Assembly: GCA_963693315.1 (NCBI GenBank)
Contig: OY856188.1
Coordinates: forward strand, 158,234,694-158,298,693
Length of the DNA: 64,000 bases
Direction of reading: 5' to 3'
Source of the DNA: Diogma glabrata
Lineage: Eukaryota > Arthropoda > Insecta > Diptera > Cylindrotomidae
A program made the translations under genes and the position numbers. Below, in pieces: positions 38,517 to 51,113 of the stretch. How positions within the stretch are numbered: the first letter of the stretch is position 1; each line of letters opens with the position of its first letter. The notes below the pieces were generated by a model. That model did no database searches, was not told the DNA's origin, and saw only the letters and a list, made by a program, of their open reading frames with translations.

Positions 38517-39557
38517 AGTAAGGCTATGATTGACTGAAAGTTTTAAAAAATTTCAGTTTTTACGGTTATATATCACCTCAGTCTCGAAATCGGCACATAT
38601 TTGACATTTTCGCCTTGTGTTACCACATAAATATACGTAAATACATATATTTTCATTTTCAGTGAGAAAGTCGTTGTGAATAATGGATAATAAACAATCA
38701 AGTCCTCACCATAAGGGTTTTGTTCTATTTTTTCAAAGTACGGAACCCTTAAAATAATAATAATTTTTCTCAAATTCTTTTCTTTATATCTCATAAAGCT
38801 TAAAAACACAAAATTTTAAAGCCTACTAAATTATTTTTTAATGTCATCACTTCAAAATAACTACCAACGTTCTAAAATAAAATGAAATAAAAATTAAAAT
38901 TTATTATCGATATAACATTTGTTGGGTTCTCTCAGATAACAAATTTACATAATAGACCAAATACATGTTTTCACAACATCGTTTTCTTAACACATCAATA
39001 ATAGGTCTTTTTACTGAAAGCATATTCTAAATATATTCTTTTTTCTAATACCTTTATAATTACCAACTTCCATTTAATATATTAATAAAACATTTGATGG
39101 GTTTTCTAACAAATATTTTTATGGAAAACAACTATATGTTTGCAAACTAATCTGGGTTCGTGTTTAAGTTTTTTAACTGTTGTTAAATATTACCAATATT
39201 GAGGGATAATAAATTTCAATTCGCATAATTTTGTGTTTTTCAATTCTGTACATTTGGTTGGTTTTTGAAAATTCGCCAAAATGATACTAAATTACTACAT
39301 TCACATCAATGCTACCAACGTGGTATAAAAATTTGTAAAAACATTTTAATTTTACTAAAAGTTTGGGAAAGCAAAATTTTGATTTTATAAACTTTCAGAA
39401 AAAAGCATGAATGCTGACTTTTTTTTTACTAATGAGAAACATATAGTTAAATAAGATATACTTTTATTGATAACTTTGAATACAGTTGTAGAAAAAATGC
39501 AAATTATTCGAAATGAAAATTTTAACCTTTAAAACCTATTCGGTGCACAGTATATAT
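38517..39557. other. AT-rich stretch, no gene recognised
   Basis: Nothing beyond low-complexity AT sequence was recognised on either strand. Confidence 0.5.
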
Positions 39558-39659
39558 ACTAGTAGTGTCTTTCAAAACATGGCGCGCAAGACACTACCGC
39601 GTCTCTTGACTAGTAGTGTCTTTCAAAACATGGCGCGCAAGACACTACCGCGTCTCTTG
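39558..39659. repeat. Perfect 51-bp tandem duplication
   Basis: Two identical 51-bp units (ACTAGTAGTGTCTTTCAAAA, then CATGGCGCGCAAGACACTAC, then CGCGTCTCTTG). Each unit contains the hairpin TAGTGTCTT/AAGACACTA around GGCGCGC. Confidence 0.92.
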
Positions 39660-40718
39660 ATACGATCAATGACAAATGGTTGAAAATAATAATAATAAGA
39701 AAATACTGAAATAGCAACTTTTGTTCTTCTATATTTTATTTGCAGAAAATGAAGCTATGCAAAAATAATGATGGAAAAAAAATATTCTATGATTTTTACA
39801 TCGACATCGACATTTTTACATTTACATCGACAATGACAACGAAATTTCGTACTGAGTTTCTTAAAGTTCATTTTATTAAATCGGTTTAAATTATTAATGT
39901 TTGAAAATGTATATTATAACCTAAACTAAAAAATATCAAATGTTTTCAACCTACATTGTTTTTAAAAATTGTTAAAAATCTATATTTTTCTATGCTGTTA
40001 TGTTCGCTGTACTAAAGAACAATTTTCTGGTTCGGGTCCTGCCATAATAGCGCTAGTATTTTACGAAATGTTGTGTCAAAAAGTGAGGAAATAGACCTTT
40101 AATCATGTACTTTCATCAATTTGTTTCCTCTTTTCTTTTTTAATAAACTTATTATAAAAACCATCTACCAACTTTACTATTTAATGTAAAAATTATTCCT
40201 TTAAAAAAAGGTTATTATTCCTTTAAAAAAAATTCGATCTACTTTTCATAATAAATATTACATATCTTGTGACTAATTCAAAATAAAAAAGGTTTTATTA
40301 ATAAAACATCAACAAAAATTATAAATATATTATATATTATGTAACTTAATTAAAATAAAAAAATTAAATCCCCTAAATGCATTCTATACTTAACTTTTTA
40401 ATTAACTATAAAGAACTACTTTATCGATAATTCTAAGTATCCAAAAACAAAATTTTATATAAGTTTTATTTATATATGAATTATTTATTTATATGAATTC
40501 ATTCATGAATAATAAAATAAAAAAGCACAATAATTTTAAAGTTATTTAAAGAAAATAATGAATTTATGAATAAAAAAAAACAATTTTAATGTTATTTAAA
40601 ATAAAAATTTAAAAACTGCATTATCGTAAAACGAAATGTATGTATGAATATGAATAAAATAAGAGTGTGTAAAAAAACAATAATTTTAATGTTTTTTAAA
40701 AAAAAAATAAAAAAAATC

Positions 40719-40795
40719 GCAATAATCAGGTTTCGAACTATCAATCTATAGATCATCAGTCGAGCGCGCTACCAATATACCAATTTGAACTATAT
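40719..40795 (-). pseudogene. tRNA-like sequence (tRNA pseudogene or SINE head)
   Basis: On the minus strand an A-box-like TGGTATATTGG is followed 32 bases later by a B-box-like AGTTCGAAACC, with TAGCGCGCTCGACTGATGAT between them. D and acceptor stems pair poorly, so it is not a functional tRNA. A T-rich tail with CATTAAAATTATTGTTTTTT follows, as at the related site 58655-58735. Confidence 0.5.
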
Positions 40796-40861
40796 GTGAA
40801 CTATAGACTAAAGGATAGATAAGGTATCCGTTACGCTTGTATAGAAGGATAGACGTACGGC

Positions 40862-41118
40862 TATTATATTATTGATGATGAAAGAATCAAATTATTGTTA
40901 TTATTATCCCTATAAAATGTTTTCTACACAGAACTTTACTCTCGATTTTTTTATCAATCTAGATGCAATATTTTAAAAAGCATAAGTGTCGTTTTTATAT
41001 AAACAAGTCTCCTAAAAGCCTCATGAAAAGGTAATAGTAATTTGAGAATAAGTCAAAGGCAATGCATTCGAAAATAAATAAAATTGTTACATATACACCG
41101 GAAAAACACACCATGCAC
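40862..41118 (+). repeat. Dispersed repeat, copy 2 (other copy 36620-36905)
   Basis: Diverged direct repeat of 36620-36905; ends just before CACTGAAAAAAAAAGTCATAA, which resembles the start of a CACTS-A-run MITE whose other end was not found. Confidence 0.65.
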
Positions 41119-41336
41119 TGAAAAAAAAAGTCATAATATGTATAAAAATTACATTAAATCTACGAATTTGTTAATGAGTTGGCACTAATAAACACCATTT
41201 ATTAATCTTATAAATAGGAGTTTATGAAGTATTGAACAAATTTATCAATTGATAACTTTATATTTATAATATTCACGAATTCAAATTTTGTTTAAAAATT
41301 TAAAAATCCTGTTCATACTTTCAAAAATAATTTAAT

Positions 41337-41407
41337 AATAGTATATTATGCAACGATCATGTAATGATGGTTATTAATAACCATTGCATGAAAGTGGCAT
41401 ACGCTAT
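41337..41407. repeat. Short palindromic element P5a
   Basis: Left terminus AATAGTATATTATGC and right terminus GCATACGCTATT pair with a few mismatches. The centre TGGTTATTAATAACCA is a perfect 16-bp palindrome. Confidence 0.6.
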
Positions 41408-41752
41408 TTTTTCTACACCCGATAAATAACGAAGAACTATAAAAGAATTAATCATCGACTCCTCCACACATATCGGAGAAAACAGAAAACGCAGTACAAA
41501 ATATTTTACCCCAAAAATCTAAGGAAGTGTACGAAAAACTATATCAACAACTGCAATTTTGTAGAATTTTTTATAGAAATACGAGTAATTACTGTTATTG
41601 TGTTCAACACAAATATAAATATAATATTTAATCAATAGAAAACCATAGTTTTTCAATCAAACATGCTGTGCATTTGACGTTTGTTGAAATTTTCGTAGAA
41701 TATAGCTTAACTTCAATGATCATATTATCAAAATGTCTGATGTCAGCAATAT

Positions 41753-41891
41753 AATAGTATATTAAGAAACTAGTTTCATAATCGACGATTTTATCGCACG
41801 CAATCTGTTTAGAAAACGACCCGCGCAGCGGGGAGTTTTCTAAAGGATAAGTGCGATTAAACGTCTTATGAAACGAATTTTTTATACTATT
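41753..41891. repeat. Palindromic element P5
   Basis: Termini AATAGTATATTAAGAAAC and the inverse of AATAGTATAAAAAATTCG. Stems GTTTCATAA/TTATGAAAC, TTTTATCGCAC/GTGCGATTAAA and AGAAAAC/GTTTTCT. Central hairpin CCCGC-GCA-GCGGG. Confidence 0.7.
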
Positions 41892-42273
41892 TTTACTATT
41901 TTGCATTTTTTGTCTTGAAATTTTAAAAAATATTTTTTAAGTTTTAATGTTTTAAAGAAAATTTCTAAAAAATTTCAATTCAAAATAGTAAGCTCTGCGT
42001 TTCATCATATTTCTATATATTTTTTTGTTGCAAAACTGGCTTTCATAAAATGTGTATTTTATTAAAATATAGTCAATTTGATATTTTGTTATTATTACTA
42101 ATTATTTTAATTAATTAAAATATTTAACACTAATTTAGATTATTTTTTAATAATAAGATTAATTAATAAGAATAATTTTATATATATAATTATTCGTTTT
42201 AATGTTCACTGACGTTTGTATGACCAATGTGACCAACCTTGAAAAACAAAACTTTGCGTATCTTAATGAAGGC

Positions 42274-42303
42274 CATTTCGATACGCATTTGGGTATCGAA
42301 ATG
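42274..42303. repeat. Perfect 11-bp hairpin
   Basis: CATTTCGATAC (42274-42284) pairs with GTATCGAAATG (42293-42303) across GCATTTGG. Confidence 0.8.
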
Positions 42304-42413
42304 ACTTTATTTTAGACGCAAAATAGAAAAAAGAATTTATTTATATTGCTGATATCAGACATTTTGATAATATAATTATTGAAGTTAAGCTATATTCTAT
42401 GAAAATTTGAAAA

Positions 42414-42759
42414 GCAGTGCTCGGATGAAATCAGGTCCATAATGCCTCAGACATATGTTTTTCCCCGTTTTACTCGTAAATCGGTGTGTGCGGGCGGTCG
42501 AACTGTTGAGATTACTCACTGTCATAGTAATAGAATGCAAAGAGATTTCTTTGTGCGTACATCGTACACATGGAATGCTTTGCCCGAATCAATAGTCTCG
42601 AGTGCTTTCAATCCACAAAGATTTAAAAAAAGCGTCCACCTATACCTCAAGACGCATGTTGTTGTGGGACCTACGTCTTAAAAGGTATCTATGTGTTGTT
42701 GTGACACATTTTGTAATTCCTACTACACAACACTTCTTATTAAAAAAAAAAAAAAAAAA
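42414..42759 (+). mobile_element. FADD-type LINE, heavily 5'-truncated, with poly(A)
   Basis: About 95% identical to the C-terminal and 3' tail part of the LINE at 37110-38516 (PQTYVFPRFTRKSVCAGGRT to NALPESIV). It ends in TACTACACAACACTTCTTATT plus an 18-19-base A run, a normal target-primed insertion tail. The A run abuts the first recognisable codons of the LOA-like ORF2, so one LINE inserted into the other or a junction was duplicated. Confidence 0.88.
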
Positions 42760-45700
42760 AACATACAAATGTAGTCCTGATTCAGGAACCATGGGTAAAT
42801 AAAAATCGTATACTTGGTCTGAATTGTAAAAAGAGCAAGGCGTTTGTCGGTACAGTTACGGAAAACCCCCGTTCGTGCGTTTACTTTACAAATGACATAT
42901 TCGGTATACTTATACCCCAATGCAGTGGTAAAAATGCCGTTGCTATTAAAGTGACGGTCAAGATTGAGGGTGTGGTTACTGACGTAGTTTTCGCATCCAC
43001 ATATCTACCGTATGATGGTATTATTCCAACCCAAGATCTTGTTAGAGTGGTGGAGTTCTGCAGTAACAAGAACCTGCCCCTGATCCTGGGGTGCGATGCA
43101 AATGCGCATCATGGAATTTGGGACAGTTCAGATAACAACAGACGAGGCACAGATTTAGAGATTCTAAATAAGGAGAATGCTCCGACATTTTCAAATGCAA
43201 TTAGAGAGGAAGTAATTGACCTTACACTCACTAGCCTAGTTGTGGCTGAAAGGGTTCGAAATTGGAGAGTATCGCAAGATATTCTCACATCAGACCGTAA
43301 TTGCATCAATTTTGACTTTAAAGTCGATACAATGGTTAAAGAAAGTTTTAGAAATCCCAAATCTACTGATTGGGACATGTACAAACTACTTCTTAACCAA
43401 ATGTTTCTGGAATTCGATCCGTCAATCAAGTGTACTCAAGACATTGAAAATGTTGTGAATCGGATTCAAGAGTATATGCCATGGTCAAGGTATTTGAAGA
43501 ATATTGTCCACAAAGGGGGTTCCACCATGAAGGAAATTCACCTTGGTGGGATAGAAAACTGAAAAAACTGATATTTACGGTCAGGAAACTTCTAAAGAAA
43601 TCCAAGCAAACAAATAATACCGATGGCTGGATCATTTATCGTGATAGTCGGAGGAAATATAAATACAGTATCCATAGTGCTAGAGAGAGTGCTTGGAAGA
43701 AGTTTTGTTAATCAAATGAGAGTCATCCTGTGACAGCTAGGCTTCACAAAGCACTCTCAAAAGAACCCAAATACCAACCGGGCTTACTGCTTATGCCAAA
43801 TGGAAGGTACACGGAATCTGTGGAAGAAACAGCACAACATCTGCTGTGTACACATTTCCCGGATAGTAGCACCACTGCTGAGATGAAAAAACAACTAATC
43901 GTAACTCCAAATAAAGATGGTTGGATCTTGGCTGAGAATGTGGTGAATATAAGATCTCTGAAATGGGCTATAGATTCCTTCAACCCCTTTAAATCACCTG
44001 GTCCTGGTGGAATCTATCCATGCATGCTACAGAATAATGTGCATGGCTTCATCGAATCACTGTTACATGTATACAAGGCATGTCTAGCATATAGCTATGT
44101 TCCAGAAGCGTGGCGGAAAGCTAGAGTTGTCTTCATACCAAAACCAGGTAAAAGCAACTATAGTGAAGCCCAGTCATTTCGGCCAATAAGTCTCAACTCC
44201 TTTGTCCTCAAATCTTTGGAAAGACTGGTTGACCGTTATATAAGGTACACTACCATACCACAGTTTCCACTAAGTACCAATCAGCATGCAAATCGGTGGA
44301 AACAGCTGCGCATCATTTGGTGACTAAAATTGAAAGAGCACTTGATGCCAAAGAATTTGCTTTGGGTGTTTTTTTTGATATAGAAGGGGCTTTTGATAAT
44401 ACCACCTTCGAATCTATCAGGACTGCGGCATCGCAACATGGAATTTGCAGCACGATCTCAAATTGGATCGTGTCTATGTTGAGCTGCCGCATTGTCTTTG
44501 TTGAAATGGGCAATACTACTGTTTCAGTTTCAGTCAAACGAGGTTGTCTACAGGGTGGTGTTTTCTCACCTCTTCTGTGGACTTTGGTAGTTGATAGTCT
44601 TCTTAAGAGACTGAATCAATCGGGACCCTATTCTCAGGGATACGCTGATAATATTGCCATACTGGCAATTGGTAAAGACACTCGCACTCTGGTGGATTTG
44701 ATGCAAAATTCACTGAAATTGGTTGAAGAGTGGTGTGGGGAGCAAGGACTTTCAGTCCATCATTCCAAATCACAGGTAGTCTTATTTACCAACAAGAGAA
44801 AAGTGCCTGCAACACCAAGTCTGTATATTTTCAGTATGTAGTTAAGCTACTCAGATGAGGTAAAGTTTCTTGGCATTATTCTCGACAAAAGGTTAAATTG
44901 GAATGCTTATTTAACAAAAAAAATTGATAAAGCTGTCATATCTTTTTGGCAATGTCGTCAATCCTTGGTCGTCATTGGGGCCTTAGTCCCAAAATCCTCT
45001 TATGGATATACACAGCAATAATCAGACCAACACTTGTTTTTGCATGTGTTGTTTGGTGGACAAAGACTGAGAAACAATACGTCCGCGCTAGGTTAAATAA
45101 AATACAGAGAATGGCATGCGTAGGTATTAGTGGTGCAATGCGTACCACACCAACAATGTCGCTGGAGGTCATGTTGGGTCTGGCTCCTTTACATATACAT
45201 GAAGAGTACATGGCTAAAAGGACTGTCTACAGACTGCATATGGTAGGGACGTGGGTAAACAGAGGGAAAACATGCGGTCATGGTCACATACTTGATAGAC
45301 TACGGACTGACTGTTCGGAAATAGATTTGCATAGTGACGTCATGACCAAAGTATATAACTTTGAGAAGCCCGCTGAACCTGTCATCTCTTCTAGAGAGGA
45401 ATGTGAAGTATCTTGGTCCGAATGGTCCTCCAGCGAGACTTATGTTTTCTAAACGGATGGCTTACTGTTGAATGCAAGTGCAGGAGCTGGGGTGTACCTG
45501 GAAGGAAATAATGTCAAAAGTTGCAAGAAATCTTCGCTTGGGCGGTTTTGCACAGTTCTTCAAGCGGAGGTGTATGTTATCAATGAATGCACGCATGAAA
45601 TAACGCGTGTGTGTCTACAAGGGAGCAAGGGAAGAGGATCTGCATCTGTTCGGATAGCCAAACAGCTATCAAGGCACTGGTTAGCACGGAGACTACTTTC

Positions 45701-46395
45701 AAACTCTTCAACGAGTGCAGGAAAAATCTTTGTAGGATAGCGCAAAACAATAACATCACCCTGCGCTGGGATCCAAGTCATAGTGGTATTCCAGGCAACA
45801 TAAAAGCAGATGAACTTGCAAGAGCTGGAGCGGACACGAAGTATTCAGGTCCAGAACCCGCCTTAGGGTTATCCAAAACGTTTGCCTTGTCACTATTAAA
45901 GGATGATGCCGACCTCAAAATGAAGGCCTCGTGGAATACGTCATCAACAGGCAGGCAAAGTAAGATGTTTATCAGTATTTAAGAAAAAAATGTCAATTTT
46001 CTTTTAAGTCTGAAAAGGAAAACTCTTAGCACTAAGGTCAGTGTCCTTACAGGACATGGACATCTAAATAAACACCTTTTTACCATGGGACTGATTGAAA
46101 GGCCTGTGTGTGGGTGTTGTCTTGAAGAGGAAGAGGACTCGGATCACTTTTTGTGTGTATGCCTAGCCTTTTCTAGGGTTAGAACTAGGATTTTTGGCTC
46201 AGAAGCTGAAGAGGCGGGCACAAAAAACTGTCGCCAATAAAGTTGATTTTGGATTTCATTAAGCTTACGGAAAGGTTTGTGGAATAGTTGTTATGAGACC
46301 TAACTCGGACATGGCGCTATGGACCGCAGAGTCTGTGTGCCAGGACAAGTTCTGCCTCGTGCAACCTGTCCAACCCCTTCTAATCTAATCTAATG
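42760..46395 (+). mobile_element. LOA-like non-LTR retrotransposon ORF2: APE endonuclease, RT, RNase H
   Basis: Plus-strand frames in order are as follows. APE endonuclease: VVLIQEPWV with catalytic Glu, VFASTYLPYDG, LGCDANAHHGIWDS; its SDH region reads TSDRNCINF. RT: SPGPGGIYPCML, WRKARVVFIPKPGKSNY, FRPISLNSFVLKSLERL, motif A FFDIEGAFDN, GCLQGGVFSPLLW, and GYADNIAI in which the second catalytic Asp is Asn. RNase H: TDG, LQAE, CSDSQTAIKALVS, DPSHSGIPGNIKADELA. C-terminal finger: CGCCLEEEEDSDHFLCVC. Domain order and RNase H point to LOA/I-type clades. Frameshifts near 43480, 43710, 44300, 44840 and 45600 and the YADN change inactivate it. The 3' end is a short TCTAA repeat (46378-46393). The 5' end starts within the endonuclease. 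Confidence 0.87.
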
Positions 46396-46399
46396 GCTC

Positions 46400-48020
46400 A
46401 CACACAGTTCCACAACTGATGAGATAGGTAAGCAGGCTGAGCTATTTGTTCTTTACCATAGTTACACACAGATTATAGATCAGCCTACTAGAGTGCCTGC
46501 CATTCCTGGACAAAGTAGTAATTTGCTTGATTTGTTTTTAACAAACGATCCTTACCTGGTACATTTTAAAGTATTAGATCCTTTAGGTGGTTCAGATCAT
46601 AATTTGATTTCTACACAGTTAGACTTACAAATTCCAAAATAATTTAGAGCTATTCCTCGTCTTGTTTGGGATTATAAAGCTGTGAATTGGGAGGGTCTTT
46701 GAGTTTTTTTAAGCGGTTTCCATGGAAACGAAATTGAGAAAAAATTAATAAAAAGGAATTCCAAAAATTTAATCAAAATAAAACCGATGAATACCTTAGA
46801 CAATGCCGAATTGAGAGAAATGTATGGAAACTAATAGATGCAGAAAAAATCTCTTTAACAGAAAAAAAGCTTCCAAATTTGCTGAGCACTCAACTAGTTC
46901 ACGTAATTTTTTTAAAGCGGTTAAGGCTGTCCAAGGTAATTTCTGTAAGCCTTCTCTAGCACCTCTTATTGATAGAGATATGCCGGTCATGGACCTAAAA
47001 GAAAAAGCTAACCTTCTGGGAAATTAATTCTGTAAAAATTCTACACTAAGCGAACCCCATTTTTTGCTTAAGCCGATTCCTAAAGTTTCATATATAATGG
47101 GGCGTATAATTTTTCTTAAAATATCATACGGAAAATGCTTTTACAAATTAATACCACCAAAGCATCTGATCGTGATCGTATTCCTCCAATTATTCTTAAA
47201 ATATTTGCTAGGGAGCTAGCACCAATACTTACTAAAATCTTTTATTTGTCATATAAGAAAGGCGTTTTTCCCGAAATATGGAAAATGACAAGCGTATAAC
47301 CAGTTCCTAAAAAGCGGTAGTAAAACTGATCCAACAAACTACAGACCCATTTCAATTTTATCGGTTGTTTAAAATTTTTGAGAAATACATTAATTTTAAT
47401 TTAATGAGCTTCTTAGAGTCTTCAAAACTACTCAATGAAAGACAATACGGCTTCCAAAAAGGAAAAGCGACGGAAGATTTACTTTATTTTGTCACTCATG
47501 TCTTGAACAAGTCGCTTGAAAAACATGGTGAAACTTTCGGTGTTACCCTTGATATATCCAAAGCATTTTACAAAGTTTGGCACAACAATCTTATTTGCAA
47601 ATTAAGATGTTATGGTTTGGATGAGCAACTTAATTCTTGGATACAAAGTTTTATTTAAAAGCGAAAGTTTCGGGTCAACGTTGATGGTGTCTCTTCGGAA
47701 ATATTTTCAACTGATGCAGGAGTTCCTCAGGGTTCGGCTTTGTCACCAACTCTCTTTCTTATTTATATTAACGATTTGTTGGATTCAACAGTTAGTCCTA
47801 TACATAGTTTTGCTGATGATAGCACGCTTTATGCGTCACATGAAAACCCTAAATTATATTCACCGTTAGCGCTTAATAACTGTAGAGCAAATATCATAGA
47901 TTCATTAAACAAAGACCTTAAAACTATTTTGGATTGGGGGTTTGTTAATATTGTTGAATTCAATTCGAGTAAAACACAGGTTTGTTATTTTTATAGAAAC
48001 ACACAGAAATATAATTAATT
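46400..48020 (+). mobile_element. FADD-type LINE, second subfamily, truncated in endonuclease
   Basis: Begins in the endonuclease C-terminus (QPTRVPAIPGQSSNLLDLFL, PLGGSDHNLIS), directly after the LOA-like 3' tail. RT pieces: DRIPPIILKIFARELAPIL, DPTNYRPISIL, NERQYGFQKGKATEDLLYFV, TLDISKAFYKVWHNNLICKL (the Asp of FD-type motif A is replaced by Tyr), then SALSPTLFLIYINDLLDS, HSFADDSTLYASH and NIVEFNSSKTQVCYF. It stops abruptly at 48020, missing the C-terminal half and 3' tail. Multiple stops and frameshifts. Confidence 0.82.
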
Positions 48021-48545
48021 ATTTGAGATTTCGCTATAATTTTCATTCAAAATTTACCAAACTTCCTAAATCTGTGAATTTTTTCAGATTTTTCTGTCAC
48101 GGTCTTGTTACGGTCTAAATTTTGCAATTGACAATAACTCCTAAACTGTGCACCGAAAAATTCTAAAAACAATTGCAATGATTTATAAATTAGATGCTCT
48201 TTCAAATAACACCCCACTCGTTTGGGTCAAAAAATGTTTTTTTATACCCTCCCTACCCCCGTTCCTAAACACACAGAAATATAATTATTTGATACTTCGC
48301 CATAATTTTAATACAAAATTTACGAAATTTCCTAACTTTCTGAATTTTTTCAAATTTTTCTGTCAATCAGTGTCGAAACGTGTGGTGGAGGAGGCCTGAA
48401 AGTCGCACTTTTTTGACAATAACTCAAAAACTGTGCATCGCAAAATTCTAAAAAAATTGCAATGTTTTCTAAATTGAGTGCTCTTTCAAATAACACCCTA
48501 CTTGACAACATTTTAAATAGTGTTGTTACCCCTCTTCATATCCAC
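48001..48545. repeat. ~269-bp tandem duplication
   Basis: CACACAGAAATATAATTA starts two units, at about 48000 and 48269. Both contain GACAATAACTC, CTGTGCA(C/T)CG and GCTCTTTCAAATAACACCC. They are about 80% similar and non-coding. The first unit coincides with the end of the LINE remnant, so the LINE was truncated by, or ends in, this repeat. Confidence 0.8.
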
Positions 48546-50479
48546 CCCCTTAATAAATTTAATTATGAGTATATGACACTTTTATATATTTTTTATTAAA
48601 AACTTACTAATTTTTGTATCATTCCAAATACATTTGAAGATTTTCGATCAGTTAGGTTTGGAGCTAATCAAGGTAAGAAAACACGAAGAAAACGTCATTA
48701 TTCAAAATTGTACAAAAAAAGGTGAGTTGAATTCCAAAATAAATTTTTAAGGAATACTGAAACGAAGACCTTTCATATGATACCCTACTTGAATCTATAA
48801 AAAAATGTATTTTCTCAAAGGTCTCATATCGTAACCCTGTAAACCAAACGTAAACAACTTTAGTATTATTTGTATCTGTGATCTTATGTGAACAGGCTAG
48901 TTTTATACGCACCTCAAATTTCAGGTCCATAACATTTATAGTTTAAGAGATATTATAAAAAACTCGTTTTATTCTCACCAATAGTGTTCCGTATAAAAAA
49001 CGGAATGTTTTTAGTAATTTCAAAACTATTAACCATAGTTAATCGACAGTAAACGACACTATATTAAATGAAAATTAATATTTTTCATCAAATTCTCAAG
49101 TTTAACTGAAAAATCGATTAAAAAAATGCTATCTGTTTGTTTTTTGCATTTTTAACAATAATTGTCCATCAAATAACAGTACATGTTTCTCGTGCCATCT
49201 TAAAGTTTAGGTTTCAACAACAGGCGCCTCACGAAGTGTAAAATATGTGATAATCAATAAACGAAATCGGCCCAGGGACTATAAGCTAATATCCCCTCAT
49301 TCAAACTATAAACCAGATTGGGTTTTGTAACATTTTTGTGACTGTCATGTAACCTGGTGGGTCTTACTTTCATATTTTAAACAACGTTATAATTCCTATA
49401 AAATTTTCTAAAGTAAATTTGCAATTATAAAATTTTTATTTATTATTTGTTGAACAAACAATTTTTTAGTGATGCCATTACAAATAAATAAAATTTGTAA
49501 TTGAAAACTAATGCCTTTCATAATCGATAATATAAATATGGTCAAGCTCAGCACTGTGGCAATTGAAATTAAATTTGATTGTTTGGTTTTAACAAAATAA
49601 GCAAAAATTTAAAACAAGTAAACACATTGTTATTGCCTTAAGTTTTTCTTTAAACTTTAGTTTAGGTCAAAAAATAATAACAAAACATTGAAATTTTAAA
49701 ATACATTAAATAATATTGTTGATGATTTTAATTCATGGCAACCGAAGGTAATTACGAAAAAGTTTTAGGTCACACTATTTCACAAAATGCAAATTGGAAA
49801 CAAACACGACGGAATTTGTAAAATAAGTTCAGGTGCTAGTTTTTGCATACATAACAGAAGTAGGATAATTTTTCTTTGCTTTTAGATTGTGAAAGATAGC
49901 TTCGGTAAAATAATCATGTAATTATATTTTATAATTTGGTTGGTGGAAAAAAACGTAATGGTCTATAATAAATACAAAGCTCTAAATACTAAACAAGATA
50001 AACTAACAGATCGATAATACCAAATGGATAATCCCAAAGAACAAACAACAACTATATAGGCAATGATAATGACTGCTAACAATAAAAATATGTTATACTG
50101 CAAAAGTACATAGCAAAGGCTGATCGATGAACAGGCTTCTATTTCGTCGATAAAAGCAAAACGAAAATTGAGTAGCAAAAACCAACAAAGGACAAAATTT
50201 CTTTAAAGTTATAAAAGTTAGCAAAGATGACCCAGTTTGGTTTACTACGTTTGCTTGAAAGAACCAGCCTCTTCGATATCTAAAAGGTAAAAATTTAACA
50301 ATACTGTGCCAATTTAATTTAACTCAAATGATTTAATGTGTGTTTATGCGAATGAGAACGTTAACAAAACTTGTTGTTTTTATTTTATTTAAAGTTAGGC
50401 ATGTTTAGTGTTAATTATAATAAATTATAAATTAACGTCTTTGAATATTCGAAGATACCATGGCAACTAGCATTAGGAT
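48546..50479. other. AT-rich stretch, no gene recognised
   Basis: No conserved frame, repeat or splice-bounded exon was recognised in this 1.9 kb. Confidence 0.45.
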
Positions 50480-50750
50480 TCAAACTACCGTTTATCTAAG
50501 GAATTTATAACCATTAATTTTGAAATTTTTTAGATTAAAATTATCAGAAAACACTAGCGCATGTAAGGAATTAGAAAGCTGCAAGACTCTGTTGAAAAAG
50601 TTCTGCTGAAAGACTACAGTTCTCCATTTTGTTATATGAACCTCAAAAGGATGAGCCACTATTGGCCCTCCGTTATAATGACGCAAAAAATTTGCAGGTT
50701 CAGGTAAAACTGATTTGATATCCTGAGAAGTACGTTCATCCATAATAATC
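50480..50750 (-). pseudogene. FADD-type LINE C-terminal fragment
   Basis: The minus strand encodes DERTSQDIKSVLPEPANFLR, then VHITKWRTVVFQQNFFNRVL. It matches the C-terminal region seen at 27800-27960 (DERVSAEIKSILPEPAHVVR) and is the usual LINE tail upstream of the stop. Confidence 0.75.
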
Positions 50751-50999
50751 TATGTCTGTTCTTCATAGTCTATGTTTATTCTGCGATATATTGACAACTT
50801 CACGAAAGCTACAGTTTTATGTTTTAAGAAAATATATTCGATTCTTGTATATGAGAAAAGTGAAGCATGGATCAATCAATGCCAGGTTGTTAAATCGTTT
50901 TAAACAAAAGTTGGCATATAAAATAACAATCTCAAATCTCCTCCTCCTTTATTTTCGCTTTTTTGTCAAGAACTTTGCATCAGTTCAGATGTTTGATTA

Positions 51000-51113
51000 A
51001 TAAATTTGTAAAAATAATTTTTTCTACTCCTTTCACAGTAAATTATAAATCACATCACACTATCCATGACATGTAAATTGATTATTTCAAAAAGTGTGCG
51101 GTAAGTAAAAAAA
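51000..51113 (+). repeat. Partial copy of the TATA-duplicating transposon
   Basis: Matches 31026-31135 (TTTTTTCTACTCCT, TCACATCACACTATCCATGA, GTGCGGTAAGTAAAAAAA) and ends in the A run where H1 copy d begins. Confidence 0.75.

Larger units (their letters stand above)
41687..42408. repeat. Inverted 66-bp repeats flanking a palindrome cluster
   Basis: 41687-41752 and 42342-42408 are inverted copies (~90%; words AGAATATAGCTTAACTTCAA and TATTATCAAAATGTCTGAT). P5 starts exactly at the inner edge of the left arm, and a truncated LINE begins within a few bases of the outer edge of the right arm. Confidence 0.75.

Noticed and set aside
41112..41330. Possible MITE starting CACTGAAAAAAAAAGTC
   Set aside because: No matching inverted end was found.
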